A stretch of 21,235 nt of DNA from an uncultured Oscillospiraceae bacterium (GCA_910584605.1 CAJUAW010000042.1:1-21235), one strand, 5' to 3'. Positions 7,846 to 15,058 are shown, counted from the first letter of the stretch. The notes: generated by a model from the sequence alone, not told the origin. Program-made: numbers and translations.

Positions 7846-8334
7846 ATGCGGCTTACATTCGGACCATTTATCCTGAATGTGGATGCGGAGCGAACCCAAG
7901 CCTATTATCACAGCCAGGAGCCTGGGATCGGCTGCAGCTGCTCCGGGTGCCGGAACTACGAGCGGGCGGCGGCGGCCTTTCCGGAAAAGCTCCAGGATTT
8001 TTTCCGCGCCCTGGGCATCGACCCCCAAAAACCGGCGGAGGTCTATGTGAATTACGCCCCAACGGATGAAACTCTGGCATACGGCGGCTTCTATCACCTG
8101 TGCGGAACCCTGCTTCAGGGGGAGGGCGGCTGGCACACTGTGGCGGAGGACTCCACCACCAGAACCAGCGTCTGGGATCCGGAGAGCTGTTACCTGGCGG
8201 CGGAGAATTTCCGCGTGGCCTTCACTGAGGACACCGCACTGGTAGCCCCGGACTTTCCCCGGCCCGTTTTGCAGCTGGAGATCAGCGCCGTTCTGCCCTG
8301 GCTGCTTGACGAAGAAAACGATTATCCCAGGTAA
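7846..8334 (+). CDS. Uncharacterised 162-aa protein with N-terminal CxCxxC motif
   Basis: I do not recognise a named family. Near residues 30-35 there is a GCSCSGCRNY motif (C30, C32, C35), followed by ERAAAAFPEKLQDFFRALGIDPQKPAEVY, which looks like a compact conserved helical unit. The rest is acidic with aromatic residues (YGGFYHLCG, about 80-87) and ends in short hydrophobic strands. There is no signal peptide or membrane segment. It begins 6 nt after the U32 gene with a GGAG-type site inside that gene's end, so it is probably cotranscribed and translationally coupled. The cysteine triad suggests metal binding or a redox site, but two or three ligands alone would make an incomplete zinc site. 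Confidence 0.85.
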   Translation: MRLTFGPFILNVDAERTQAYYHSQEPGIGCSCSGCRNYERAAAAFPEKLQDFFRALGIDPQKPAEVYVNYAPTDETLAYGGFYHLCGTLLQGEGGWHTVAEDSTTRTSVWDPESCYLAAENFRVAFTEDTALVAPDFPRPVLQLEISAVLPWLLDEENDYPR

Positions 8335-8355
8335 AGATAGAAAGGAGGCCCGGCT

Positions 8356-9480
8356 GTGCTCAGCCGTCAAACATTGTTCTGGCTCAGCCGGGTCTACGAC
8401 CTGCCCGGCTCCGACGCCAGGTTTCTCCGGGCCGTCCGGGACAACTGCGCCTACCACATCAGGCACTGCCCGGAGTACCGGCTGATCTGTGAAGCGGAGG
8501 GCTTTTCCCCGGACTGTTTGCATACCATAGACGACCTGGCAAAGCTCCCCCTCCTGCCCACTCTGTTCTTCAAGCGGCATCATGTAAGCTCCATGCCGGA
8601 GTGGCGCGCCGCCATGAGGGTGACCTCCTCGGGCACCAGCGGCAGCTTCAGCCGGGTGGGCTTCGACTGGGGCTGTATTTTCGCGGAGATTCCCATGGTA
8701 CTTCGGCTTGGATTCTGCCATAAGCTGGTGTCCCCCAGACCGGCCAACTACGTGATCCTGGGCTACAAGCCGGGGAAGCAGGACAAGATGGGGGTGGCCC
8801 GGACCATGTTCGGTCTGACCCACTTCGCCCCGCCCCTCAGCCGCTTCTACGCCCTGCGCTGGAAGGACGGCGGCTACGTCCCCGACCTGGAGGGGGCGGT
8901 GAGGCGGCTGGCCCGGTGCGCCCGCTCCCCCTTCCCGGCGCGGATTGTGGCATTCCCCTCCTACCTCTGGTTCGGTATGCAGCAGATGGAGGAGCTGGGG
9001 CTGTCGGTGCGCCTGCCCAGAGGCTCGAAGATCCTTCTGGCCGGGGGCTGGAAGCAGCACTACGCCCAGGAGGTGGACAAGCCCCGCCTTTATGCTCTGG
9101 CGGAGCGGGTGCTGGGGGTGAAGGAGGACCACATTCACGAGTTTTTCGGGGCGGTGGAGCACCCAGTCTTTTTCAATACCTGCAAAAAACACCACTTCCA
9201 CATCCCGGCTTATTCCAGGGTCCTCATCCGGGATGTGCGCACCCTGGAGCCCCTGCCGGCGGGGGAGATCGGGCTGGTCAACCTGATTACCCCGCTGATC
9301 AACGCCACTCCGGTGACCAGCGTCATGACCGACGATTTGGGGTATCTCACCCCCGGCGGGGACTGCGGCTGCGGGCTGACCGCGCCCTTCCTCACTATTC
9401 TGGGCCGGGCGGGGCTGAACGACATCACCACCTGCGCGGCAGGAGCCGCCGAGCTGCTGGGAAAGGGGGACATGCCGTGA
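8356..9480 (+). CDS. luxE: LuxE-like acyl-protein synthetase
   Basis: The 374-aa protein fits the LuxE family (PF04443 type). LuxE activates a fatty acid with ATP as acyl-AMP and transfers it to a cysteine for reduction by LuxC. The adenylate-forming P-loop TSSGTSG lies at 90-96. EFFGAVEHP (about 257-265) corresponds to the Tyr-Gly-x-Thr-Glu-type adenylation motif, and a VMTDDLGYLTP stretch follows near 323-333. Near the C-terminus, CAAGAAELLG (about 360-370) holds a cysteine in the region where LuxE carries its acyl-accepting Cys. The GTG start at 8356 is supported by AAAGGAGG 7 nt upstream. Its stop overlaps luxC by 4 nt. No luciferase or LuxD is present in the window, so bioluminescence is not implied. 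Confidence 0.88.
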   Translation: MLSRQTLFWLSRVYDLPGSDARFLRAVRDNCAYHIRHCPEYRLICEAEGFSPDCLHTIDDLAKLPLLPTLFFKRHHVSSMPEWRAAMRVTSSGTSGSFSRVGFDWGCIFAEIPMVLRLGFCHKLVSPRPANYVILGYKPGKQDKMGVARTMFGLTHFAPPLSRFYALRWKDGGYVPDLEGAVRRLARCARSPFPARIVAFPSYLWFGMQQMEELGLSVRLPRGSKILLAGGWKQHYAQEVDKPRLYALAERVLGVKEDHIHEFFGAVEHPVFFNTCKKHHFHIPAYSRVLIRDVRTLEPLPAGEIGLVNLITPLINATPVTSVMTDDLGYLTPGGDCGCGLTAPFLTILGRAGLNDITTCAAGAAELLGKGDMP

Positions 9481-10739
9481 TTTTTGCGGGCGGAAGACTG
9501 CTCCCGGATCAGGAGCTGAACCCCGTTCTGGGGCATCTGGCGGAGGAGGTAACACAGACACTTGGCGGCCCGCCGCTGGCGGCGGAAACCGTCCTGGACG
9601 CCCTGGACGCCCTGGGCCGTGAGCTGGACAGCGGGGCGCTGGACCCCCTCATTGCCCAGTACGCCCCGCCGGGGGCTCGGGAGGAGCTGGAGCGGGTCCG
9701 TCCCCAGATCAGCCGGGAGGCCCTGGAGGCCCGGCTGGAGCTGGAGCTGGGCGGCCTGAGCGGTCCCCGGCCCTTCGGCCGGGCGGAGGTCCGTCCCCTG
9801 GGGGTGCTGCTCCATGTGGCGCCGGGGAATATGGCGGGCCTGCCCGCCTTTACGGCGGCGGAGGGCCTGCTCACCGGCAACGTCAACCTGGTCAAGCTGC
9901 CCCGAGGGGACCGGGGGCTTACCCTGGCGGTGTTCCAAACGCTGACCGGGCTGGAACCCAGGCTGGCCCCTTACCTGTATGCCTTCGACCTGTCCTCCCA
10001 ATACTCCGGACCCCTCAGGGCCCTGGCCGCTCTGGCGGACGGCGTTGTCACCTGGGGCGGGGACGGGGCGGTGTCCGCCCTGCGGGGGCTGGCCCCAACC
10101 GGCTGTAAGCTCATCGAGTGGGGCCACCGGCTCAGCTTTGCCTACCTGTCGGACTGGGCGGGGCTGGACCTGTCCGGGCTGGCGGAGCACATCGTCCGCA
10201 CCGGCGGACTGCTGTGCTCTTCCTGTCAGGTGATTTTCCTTGACACGGAGTATTTGTCCCTGGCGGAACAGTTCTGCAAGCAATTCCTCCCGGTGTTGGA
10301 ACAGGCCGCGGCCTCCCATTACACAACCTCCGGTCAGGCGGCCCAGGCCGCCCTTTATGCCAGGGAGACGGCATTGGAACAGATTGTGGACCGGGCCGGG
10401 TTCGAGGACCTGAATTTTCCCGGACAGAACTGCTCCCTCACGCTGCGCCGGGACATGAACCTGGAGCTGTCCCACCTCCACGGCAATGTGCTGGTGAAGC
10501 GCCTGCCCCGGAAGGAGATCGTCCCCATCCTGCGGCAGCAGAGGGGGCGGCTCCAGACGGCGGGGCTGCTGTGCCCCTCCGCGGAGCGGGAGGCGCTGAC
10601 CGGCCTGCTGGCCCAGGCGGGGGTGAACCGGATCACCTCCCCCGCCCATATGTCAGACGCCTTCCCCGGCGAGGCCCACGACGGGGAGTACCCCCTGCGC
10701 CGGTACGTGCGGGTGGTGGACGTGGAAAATAATTTTTGA
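9477..10739 (+). CDS. luxC: LuxC-like acyl-CoA/acyl-protein reductase
   Basis: The frame is open far upstream, but the real start is GTG at 9477-9479. It overlaps the luxE TGA (GTGA) and has a GGGGG site upstream. The 420-aa product has the LuxC layout of the aldehyde dehydrogenase superfamily: LGVLLHVAPGNM (108-119), a GNVNLVKLPRGD cofactor segment (134-145), and LCSSCQ (246-251) with C247 the expected acyl-accepting nucleophile. LuxC reduces the acyl group delivered by LuxE to an aldehyde with NADPH. Coupling to luxE predicts a two-subunit fatty acid or acyl-chain reductase. The natural substrate and the use of the aldehyde are unknown here. Confidence 0.9.
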   Translation: MIFAGGRLLPDQELNPVLGHLAEEVTQTLGGPPLAAETVLDALDALGRELDSGALDPLIAQYAPPGAREELERVRPQISREALEARLELELGGLSGPRPFGRAEVRPLGVLLHVAPGNMAGLPAFTAAEGLLTGNVNLVKLPRGDRGLTLAVFQTLTGLEPRLAPYLYAFDLSSQYSGPLRALAALADGVVTWGGDGAVSALRGLAPTGCKLIEWGHRLSFAYLSDWAGLDLSGLAEHIVRTGGLLCSSCQVIFLDTEYLSLAEQFCKQFLPVLEQAAASHYTTSGQAAQAALYARETALEQIVDRAGFEDLNFPGQNCSLTLRRDMNLELSHLHGNVLVKRLPRKEIVPILRQQRGRLQTAGLLCPSAEREALTGLLAQAGVNRITSPAHMSDAFPGEAHDGEYPLRRYVRVVDVENNF

Positions 10740-10751
10740 GGAGTTTACAAT

Positions 10752-11201
10752 ATGGACTTGAAAATCAAGGCAGTTTCCCCTAAAATCGGGAAAGAAATCC
10801 CTCTGCCCTTCTACGCCACCCCCGGCTCGGCGGCCATGGACCTCCACGCCTGCCTGGATGGGGCGGTGGCCATTCCCGCCGGAGGGCGGAGGACCATCCC
10901 CACCGGCATCGCCATCGCCCTGCCCTCGGCGGACTACGTGGCGCTGGTCTACGCCCGCAGCGGGCTGGGCATCAAGCACGGCGTGGCCCCCGCCAACTGC
11001 GTGGGGGTCATCGACAGTGATTACAGGGGTGAAATATTGGTGGGGCTTCAAAACTCCGGGGAATCAGAGTTCATCGTTCAGCCCGGCGACCGCATCGCCC
11101 AGCTGATGATCGCCCCGGTGATTCAGGCCAGCATCCAGATGGTGGACGAGCTGGACGATACCGCCCGGGGGACCGGGGGCTTCGGCTCCACGGGCAAATA
11201 G
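10752..11201 (+). CDS. dut: dUTP diphosphatase (trimeric dUTPase)
   Basis: The 149-aa protein has all five trimeric dUTPase motifs: I PGSAAMDLHA (24-33), II ARSGLGIKHG (68-77), III GVIDSDYRG (85-93, catalytic D88), IV GDRIAQLMIAP (112-122) and V RGTGGFGSTG (139-148). It hydrolyses dUTP to dUMP and pyrophosphate, keeping uracil out of DNA and supplying dTMP synthesis. The gene starts 12 nt after luxC with a GAGGAG site, and is followed 12 nt later by the DUF2262-like gene. Confidence 0.97.
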   Translation: MDLKIKAVSPKIGKEIPLPFYATPGSAAMDLHACLDGAVAIPAGGRRTIPTGIAIALPSADYVALVYARSGLGIKHGVAPANCVGVIDSDYRGEILVGLQNSGESEFIVQPGDRIAQLMIAPVIQASIQMVDELDDTARGTGGFGSTGK

Positions 11202-11213
11202 GAGGAAACCGCA

Positions 11214-12089
11214 ATGTTTGGATTTTTCAAGAAAAAGGGCGAGGAGCCGGAGGAAAAGGCGCGGGAGCAACAACCGGCCCAAAACACCGGGAACAAGCAG
11301 TTCAAGGAGCTGGCCGCCCAGTTCCAGCAGGAGGAGCGGACCATTTTGGCGGTCACCGGAGCCAACGGCTTTGGCGGAGGCAAGACCAGAGGAGAAAAGC
11401 TGTGGACGGCTTCCGTCGGGCTGACCGCCTGGATGGAGGAGGACTCCCCCGACATTCACCGGGGGGAGTTTGTACTGTCCACCATCGCGGATGACAAGCT
11501 GCTGGAACACCTGCAGCGCAGGGTCAGGCCGGACTTTATCATCAAGTTCAAGGGCCGGGTGGCGGAGGACGGCAGACGCCTGCTGCTGCTGGACCTGCCT
11601 GAGCCCGCCTTTGACCCCGACCTGAAGGCCATTCTGGAGGAGCAGAAGAAGCCCGTCACCTTCTGGGAGGAGGGGCTGGGCACCTTCACCCTCAACCGTC
11701 AGGTGGACTGGTTCGAGACGGAGCTGGACTGGCTGGGGGCGGAGATTTCCTTGGTGTTCGACCAGGACGAGAACCGGGCGGACTGTGTGATGAACGCCAA
11801 AGCCCTGCTGGCCGATGCTGCCGGCTGGGACAGGCGGGTGCGGGAGTACGCCGCGGACGAGCTGCTGGAGCTTGCCAACGACTGGAGCCAGGACATGGAC
11901 GAGGACGGCGGGGCCGTGGAGGTCACACGGGAGCAGTTCATGGAGCGCATGGAGCTGGAGTCCATTGAGGTCCGGGCGGACGGCTCCTTTCAGTTCTGGT
12001 TTGGGGACGGGGACCTGTTTTACGGCCACTCCATCTGGGTCTCCGGCGACCTGGAGAACGGCCCAAACGATGCCGCGATGGAGGGCTGA
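11214..12089 (+). CDS. DUF2262-like protein of unknown function
   Basis: The 291-aa protein opens with a short lysine- and glutamate-rich leader (residues 1-30, MFGFFKKKGEE-like), then an uncharacterised region. Its C-terminal part ends with a block I associate with DUF2262: VRADGSFQFWF, then GDGDLFYGHSIWVSGDLE (near 255-280). No catalytic motif, signal peptide or membrane segment is evident. An AGGAGG site overlaps the dut stop, and the NADAR gene begins 3 nt after its end. Pairing with a NADAR-domain protein suggests the two act together, for instance in stress or ADP-ribosylation-linked defence, but this is inference from adjacency only. Confidence 0.8.
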   Translation: MFGFFKKKGEEPEEKAREQQPAQNTGNKQFKELAAQFQQEERTILAVTGANGFGGGKTRGEKLWTASVGLTAWMEEDSPDIHRGEFVLSTIADDKLLEHLQRRVRPDFIIKFKGRVAEDGRRLLLLDLPEPAFDPDLKAILEEQKKPVTFWEEGLGTFTLNRQVDWFETELDWLGAEISLVFDQDENRADCVMNAKALLADAAGWDRRVREYAADELLELANDWSQDMDEDGGAVEVTREQFMERMELESIEVRADGSFQFWFGDGDLFYGHSIWVSGDLENGPNDAAMEG

Positions 12090-12092
12090 CCC

Positions 12093-12956
12093 ATGCGGGA
12101 CAAGTGGAAGGCCCCCGAGTGGCTGGCCTGCCCGGAGATTCCCCAGTACTCCATCGGCTGGCGGATGGGCTACGGCGAGGACTACGGCTGCAAGCTGGGG
12201 GACTGGCTGCGAACCCTGTCTGACAAGGAGCGGGAGGAGTACGACCGCCTGTTTCCCCGCCCCGTCTTCTGGGACGACGTCTCTGTGATGGAGGACGACG
12301 AGGACCCGGACCCCTCCCTGCTGTACGACGGGGAGGAGTACTTCCTGCGCCACTGGCGGCCCAACGGTCAGCCGGCCTATGACCGGGAGGGGCTGGCGGC
12401 GGACATCGCCGCCGGAAAGCGGGTGAAGTGGGTCCACTTCTGGGGCCACACCCCGGAGAGGGACGGCCATATCACCGAGACTTGCCTGAGCCAGTGGTGG
12501 ATGGCAGAGTTTCGGGTGGAGGCCCAGCCCTACTGCTGCATGGAACAGTACATGATGGCGGAGAAGGCCCGGCTGTTCGGGGACAAGGAGACGCTGGAGA
12601 AAATTCTGGACGCCACCGTCCAGGGGAAGATCAAGGCCCTGGGCCGGGAGGTCAGAAACTTTGACCAGGCCGAGTGGGATAAGTGCAAGTACACCATCGT
12701 TTTGACGGGGAATTTTCAAAAATTCCTGCAAAATCCCGAGCTGAAGGACTTTTTACTCCGCACCGGGGATAAAATCCTGGTGGAGGCCAGCCCCCGGGAC
12801 CGGATCTGGGGCATCGGCATGGGCAAGGCCAACGAAAACGCGGAAAATCCCGCCGCCTGGCGGGGCCGGAATCTGCTGGGCTTTGCCCTGATGGAGGTCC
12901 GGGACGAGCTGCGCCGGGTGTGCGCCAACGAGGACAAAATCGACTGGAACCTGTAG
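12093..12956 (+). CDS. NADAR-domain protein (YbiA-like N-glycosidase / ADP-ribosyl hydrolase)
   Basis: The 287-aa product carries a NADAR domain at about 112-277: CCMEQYMMAEKARLFGD (148-164, with conserved E151 and K158), KALGREV (181-187), EASPRDRIWGIGM (231-243) and GRNLLGFALMEVR (258-270). Characterised NADAR proteins hydrolyse N-glycosidic bonds: YbiA acts on riboflavin-pathway intermediates, and others remove ADP-ribose from guanine or nucleotides and counter DarT-type toxins. About 110 extra N-terminal residues, including SIGWRMGYGEDYG (20-32), are acidic and may form a substrate or partner module. It follows the DUF2262-like gene by 3 nt and is the last gene before a weak terminator. 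No toxin gene is recognised next to it. Confidence 0.9.
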   Translation: MRDKWKAPEWLACPEIPQYSIGWRMGYGEDYGCKLGDWLRTLSDKEREEYDRLFPRPVFWDDVSVMEDDEDPDPSLLYDGEEYFLRHWRPNGQPAYDREGLAADIAAGKRVKWVHFWGHTPERDGHITETCLSQWWMAEFRVEAQPYCCMEQYMMAEKARLFGDKETLEKILDATVQGKIKALGREVRNFDQAEWDKCKYTIVLTGNFQKFLQNPELKDFLLRTGDKILVEASPRDRIWGIGMGKANENAENPAAWRGRNLLGFALMEVRDELRRVCANEDKIDWNL

Positions 12957-12957
12957 A

Positions 12958-13008
12958 GCGTGACCACCGGGCACGCCGCAGTTTTTCGGCTTTTTTGATT
13001 CGTCACGC
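12958..13008 (+). terminator. Possible terminator between convergent genes
   Basis: A short GCCG/CGGC stem (12975-12978 and 12987-12990) is followed by six T (12991-12996). It is nested in a larger inverted repeat GCGTGAC (12958-12964) / GTCACGC (13002-13008). The inner stem is weak, so termination is only plausible. The position between the NADAR gene and the convergent 84-aa gene fits. Confidence 0.4.
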
Positions 13009-13022
13009 CGGGTCGTCGCGTC

Positions 13023-13277
13023 CTACAAACCCGGCCCCAGCGCCTCCAGCATCAGGCGGGCGCAGGCGCGGAAGCCCAGGGAAAATTCGGCCTCCCTGCC
13101 TGCGCCGTCAATCCGCTGGCGCAGGGCGGCAAAGCGGTCCAGAAAATCCGGCCCGTACTGCGCCTGAAGAATATCACACATCTTGAAGTATTCCTCCTTC
13201 GTTTTCTCCAGCTCCGGATCATCCGGGGCTTGCGGTCTGCTGAGATTAATGTATAATGTCTCAATAATGCTTTCCAC
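13023..13277 (-). CDS. Small 84-aa protein, DUF6809-like, divergent from an XRE repressor
   Basis: The helical, acidic protein begins MESIIETLYINL and contains PELEKTKEEYFKM and a C-terminal SLGFRACARLMLEAL helix (about 65-80). I associate this pattern with the DUF6809 family of small Firmicute proteins often found near XRE-type regulators; the assignment is from memory and moderate. The GTG start at 13275-13277 has GGAGG about 8 nt upstream. Its promoter at 13323-13351 is near consensus and overlaps two palindromic operator candidates, so the gene is probably repressed by the divergent regulator. Function is unknown; a partner or anti-repressor of the regulator is one possibility. Confidence 0.8.
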   Translation of the reverse strand: MESIIETLYINLSRPQAPDDPELEKTKEEYFKMCDILQAQYGPDFLDRFAALRQRIDGAGREAEFSLGFRACARLMLEALGPGL

Positions 13278-13295
13278 TTCAATACCTCCAAATGA

Positions 13296-13314
13296 AGTAC
13301 CCTTAAAAGGTACT
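13296..13314. promoter_or_regulatory. Operator-like palindrome O2
   Basis: The 19-nt inverted repeat AGTACCCTTAAAAGGTACT is a near-perfect palindrome. It lies just downstream of the start of transcription expected for the 84-aa gene. Its half-sites match those of O1, and its centre is 32 bp from the O1 centre, about three helical turns. It is a likely binding site for the adjacent XRE protein. Confidence 0.7.
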
Positions 13315-13330
13315 GCATCCCGATTATAGT
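13303..13330 (+). promoter_or_regulatory. Possible weak promoter of the XRE-maf operon
   Basis: The plus strand has TATAGT (13325-13330) with TTAAAA (13303-13308) 16 nt upstream. The -10 overlaps the divergent -10, and both elements overlap the palindromes, which would permit autoregulation. The -35 match is poor. Confidence 0.4.
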
Positions 13331-13351
13331 CCCTTTTTAAGGTACTGTCAA
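13323..13351 (-). promoter_or_regulatory. Consensus sigma-A promoter for the 84-aa gene
   Basis: On the minus strand: a perfect -35 TTGACA (13346-13351), a 17-nt spacer and a perfect -10 TATAAT (13323-13328). Palindrome O1 fills the spacer, so a bound repressor would block RNA polymerase directly. Confidence 0.9.
13328..13346. promoter_or_regulatory. Operator-like palindrome O1 in the promoter spacer
   Basis: The 19-nt sequence AGTCCCTTTTTAAGGTACT is an imperfect palindrome (AGTnCCTT...AAGGnACT) sharing half-sites with O2. It occupies the spacer between the -35 and -10 of the 84-aa gene, a classic repressor position. Confidence 0.7.
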
Positions 13352-13363
13352 GAGGTGTAGCCT

Positions 13364-13606
13364 ATGTTTTCAAAAGAACTTTTCGGCCAGCGCATCTTTG
13401 AATTGCGTACAAAGCATAATGAGACGCAAAAGGCGTTGGGATTACTGCTTGACGTGGGAAAAGGCCACATCAGTGAAATTGAGCGGGGAAACCGCACTAC
13501 CTCCGCCGAGCGCATCGCCCTGATCTGCCAGCACTACAAGGTCTCCGCCGACTATCTGCTGGGTCTCACCGACGACCCGGAGCCGAAGTATGAGGTGAAG
13601 CCATGA
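13364..13606 (+). CDS. XRE-family helix-turn-helix repressor, first gene of the maf-mreCD-PBP operon
   Basis: The 80-aa protein is a single Cro/C1-type HTH domain. It has an N-terminal helix (FGQRIFELRTKHN), the turn and recognition helix around KGHISEIERGNRTTSAER (residues about 33-50), and a closing KVSADYLLGLTDDP motif (about 60-72). It has no sensor domain. AGAGGTG lies upstream of the ATG at 13364. Its stop overlaps the maf start in ATGA, with an AGGTGAAG site inside its own end, so maf translation is coupled to it. Palindromes O1 and O2 upstream suggest it represses the divergent gene and perhaps its own operon. Confidence 0.93.
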   Translation: MFSKELFGQRIFELRTKHNETQKALGLLLDVGKGHISEIERGNRTTSAERIALICQHYKVSADYLLGLTDDPEPKYEVKP

Positions 13607-14208
13607 AAATCATCCTGGCCTCCCAGTCCCCCCGGCGGAAGGAGCTGCTGGAGCGGATGGGGATCAGGGAGTTTGAGGTCATCCCCGCCCAGGGGGAGGA
13701 GGAGGTTTTAAAGACCCGCACCCTCACCCCTGAGCAGCTGGTGGAGCAGCTGTCCCGGCAGAAGTGCGCCGAGGTGGCCGCCGCCCACCCCGGCGCTCTG
13801 GTCATCGCCGCCGACACCATGGTGGCCGTCAACAACCGGGTGCTGGGCAAGCCCTGCAGCGAGGAGGACGCGGCCCGGATGCTGGCCGCTCTGTCCGGCC
13901 GGCTGCACTTTGTGTACACCGGGGTAACCGTGTCCCTGGACGAGAAGACGCTGACACAGCATGAGATGACCTCCGTCCGCTTCCGCACCCTGACCCAGGC
14001 GGACATCATCCGGTACATCGCCACCGGCGAGCCCATGGACAAGGCCGGGGCCTACGGCATCCAGGGCTACGGCTCGGTGTTGGTGGAGGGGATCTCTGGG
14101 GATTATTACAACGTGATGGGCCTGCCGGTGTGCCGGCTGGCCCGAATGCTGGCCCGGTTCGGGGTGAACCCTCTGGCCATGGCCGTGGAGAAGGAGCAAA
14201 GGTCGTGA
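13603..14208 (+). CDS. maf: Maf-like nucleoside triphosphate pyrophosphatase
   Basis: The 201-aa protein has the Maf signature LASQSPRRKELL (5-16), the IAADTMV segment with conserved D71, KPCSEEDAARML (83-94) and GEPMDKAGAYGIQG (142-155). Maf proteins hydrolyse non-canonical or canonical NTPs (dTTP/UTP for the YhdE-type subgroup) and have been linked to septum inhibition. The exact substrate is inferred. The gene overlaps the XRE gene (ATGA) and mreC (GTGA). The maf-mreCD order is common in Firmicutes, but radC and mreB, which often intervene, are absent. Confidence 0.93.
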   Translation: MKIILASQSPRRKELLERMGIREFEVIPAQGEEEVLKTRTLTPEQLVEQLSRQKCAEVAAAHPGALVIAADTMVAVNNRVLGKPCSEEDAARMLAALSGRLHFVYTGVTVSLDEKTLTQHEMTSVRFRTLTQADIIRYIATGEPMDKAGAYGIQGYGSVLVEGISGDYYNVMGLPVCRLARMLARFGVNPLAMAVEKEQRS

Positions 14209-15047
14209 AGGATTTTTTCCGGCAAAACGGGATACTGCTGCTGGTCATCGCCTTTCTGCTGTCCGTTCTCATAGGAGTGCTCTCCTTTGCGATGGGCGGC
14301 CAGGCCGACCCGCTGGCCAACCTGGTGAACACGGTGATCTCCCCGGTGCGGGGGGGCGTGTCCGCCGCCGCCGACTGGCTGGAGGGGGTGTACGGCTACG
14401 TCTTCCGCTATGGGGAGATGGAGCAGGAGCTCACCGACCTGCGGGCCCGGGTGCGGAAGCTGGAGGAGGAGGTGCGCCAAGGCGAGGAGGCCGTCCGGGA
14501 GAACGAGCAGCTCCGGGCTCTGTTGGACCTCACCGCCCGGCACCGCAGCTTCGTGCTGGAGGACGTCCGGGTCACCGCCCGGTTTACCTCCAACTGGGAG
14601 TCCAAGCTCACCCTGAGCAAGGGCAGCTCCGCCGGCATTGAGGCGGGGGACTGCGTCATCAGCGAGACGGGCGTTCTGGTGGGGATTGTGGATAAAGTGG
14701 GGGTCAACTGGTCCACCGTCTCCACCATTATCGACACCGACACCGAGATCGGCGGCATCGTCACCCGCACCTACTCCGCCGGAGTGCTGGAGGGGGACCT
14801 TTCCCTGATGAACCAGGGCAGGCTGAAGCTGAACTACCTGCCCGAGGGGGCCCAGCTGGTGTCCGGCGACGAGGTGCTCACCTCGGGCCGGGGGGACATG
14901 TTCCCCTCCGGGCTGATGGTGGGCCAGGTGGAGGGCGTCTTTACCGATCCCTCCGGCAAGACCCGCTACGCGGTGGTCCAGCCCGCAGTCGCCCTGGATA
15001 CCCTCATCGAGGTGTTTGTCATCAAGGATTTTGATATCACGGAATAG
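14205..15047 (+). CDS. mreC: Rod-shape-determining protein MreC
   Basis: The start is taken as GTG at 14205-14207, overlapping the maf stop by 4 nt (GTGA), with AAGGAG upstream. An earlier in-frame ATG would overlap maf by about 80 nt and is less likely. The 280-aa product has a short cytoplasmic N-terminus, one membrane segment (about 9-30), a coiled coil (about 70-108) and the MreC beta-domain, including KLTLSKGSSAGIEAGD and GDEVLTSGRGDMFPSGLMVG. MreC is the extracytoplasmic scaffold of the elongasome that activates PBP2. mreD follows 11 nt later. Confidence 0.94.
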   Translation: MKDFFRQNGILLLVIAFLLSVLIGVLSFAMGGQADPLANLVNTVISPVRGGVSAAADWLEGVYGYVFRYGEMEQELTDLRARVRKLEEEVRQGEEAVRENEQLRALLDLTARHRSFVLEDVRVTARFTSNWESKLTLSKGSSAGIEAGDCVISETGVLVGIVDKVGVNWSTVSTIIDTDTEIGGIVTRTYSAGVLEGDLSLMNQGRLKLNYLPEGAQLVSGDEVLTSGRGDMFPSGLMVGQVEGVFTDPSGKTRYAVVQPAVALDTLIEVFVIKDFDITE

Positions 15048-15058
15048 GAGGCGCCGCC

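Noticed and set aside
8916..9476. Upstream extension of the luxC frame by 187 codons
   Set aside because: It lies wholly inside luxE in another frame; the GTG at 9477 has a ribosome-binding site and a stop-start overlap.
7471..9561. A 696-codon minus-strand open frame opposite the U32, CxCxxC and luxE genes
   Set aside because: It spans three well-supported plus-strand genes, has no family motif and is compositionally a shadow.
8356..10739. A bioluminescence (lux) operon
   Set aside because: Only LuxE- and LuxC-like genes are present; no LuxA, LuxB or LuxD candidate occurs anywhere in the window.
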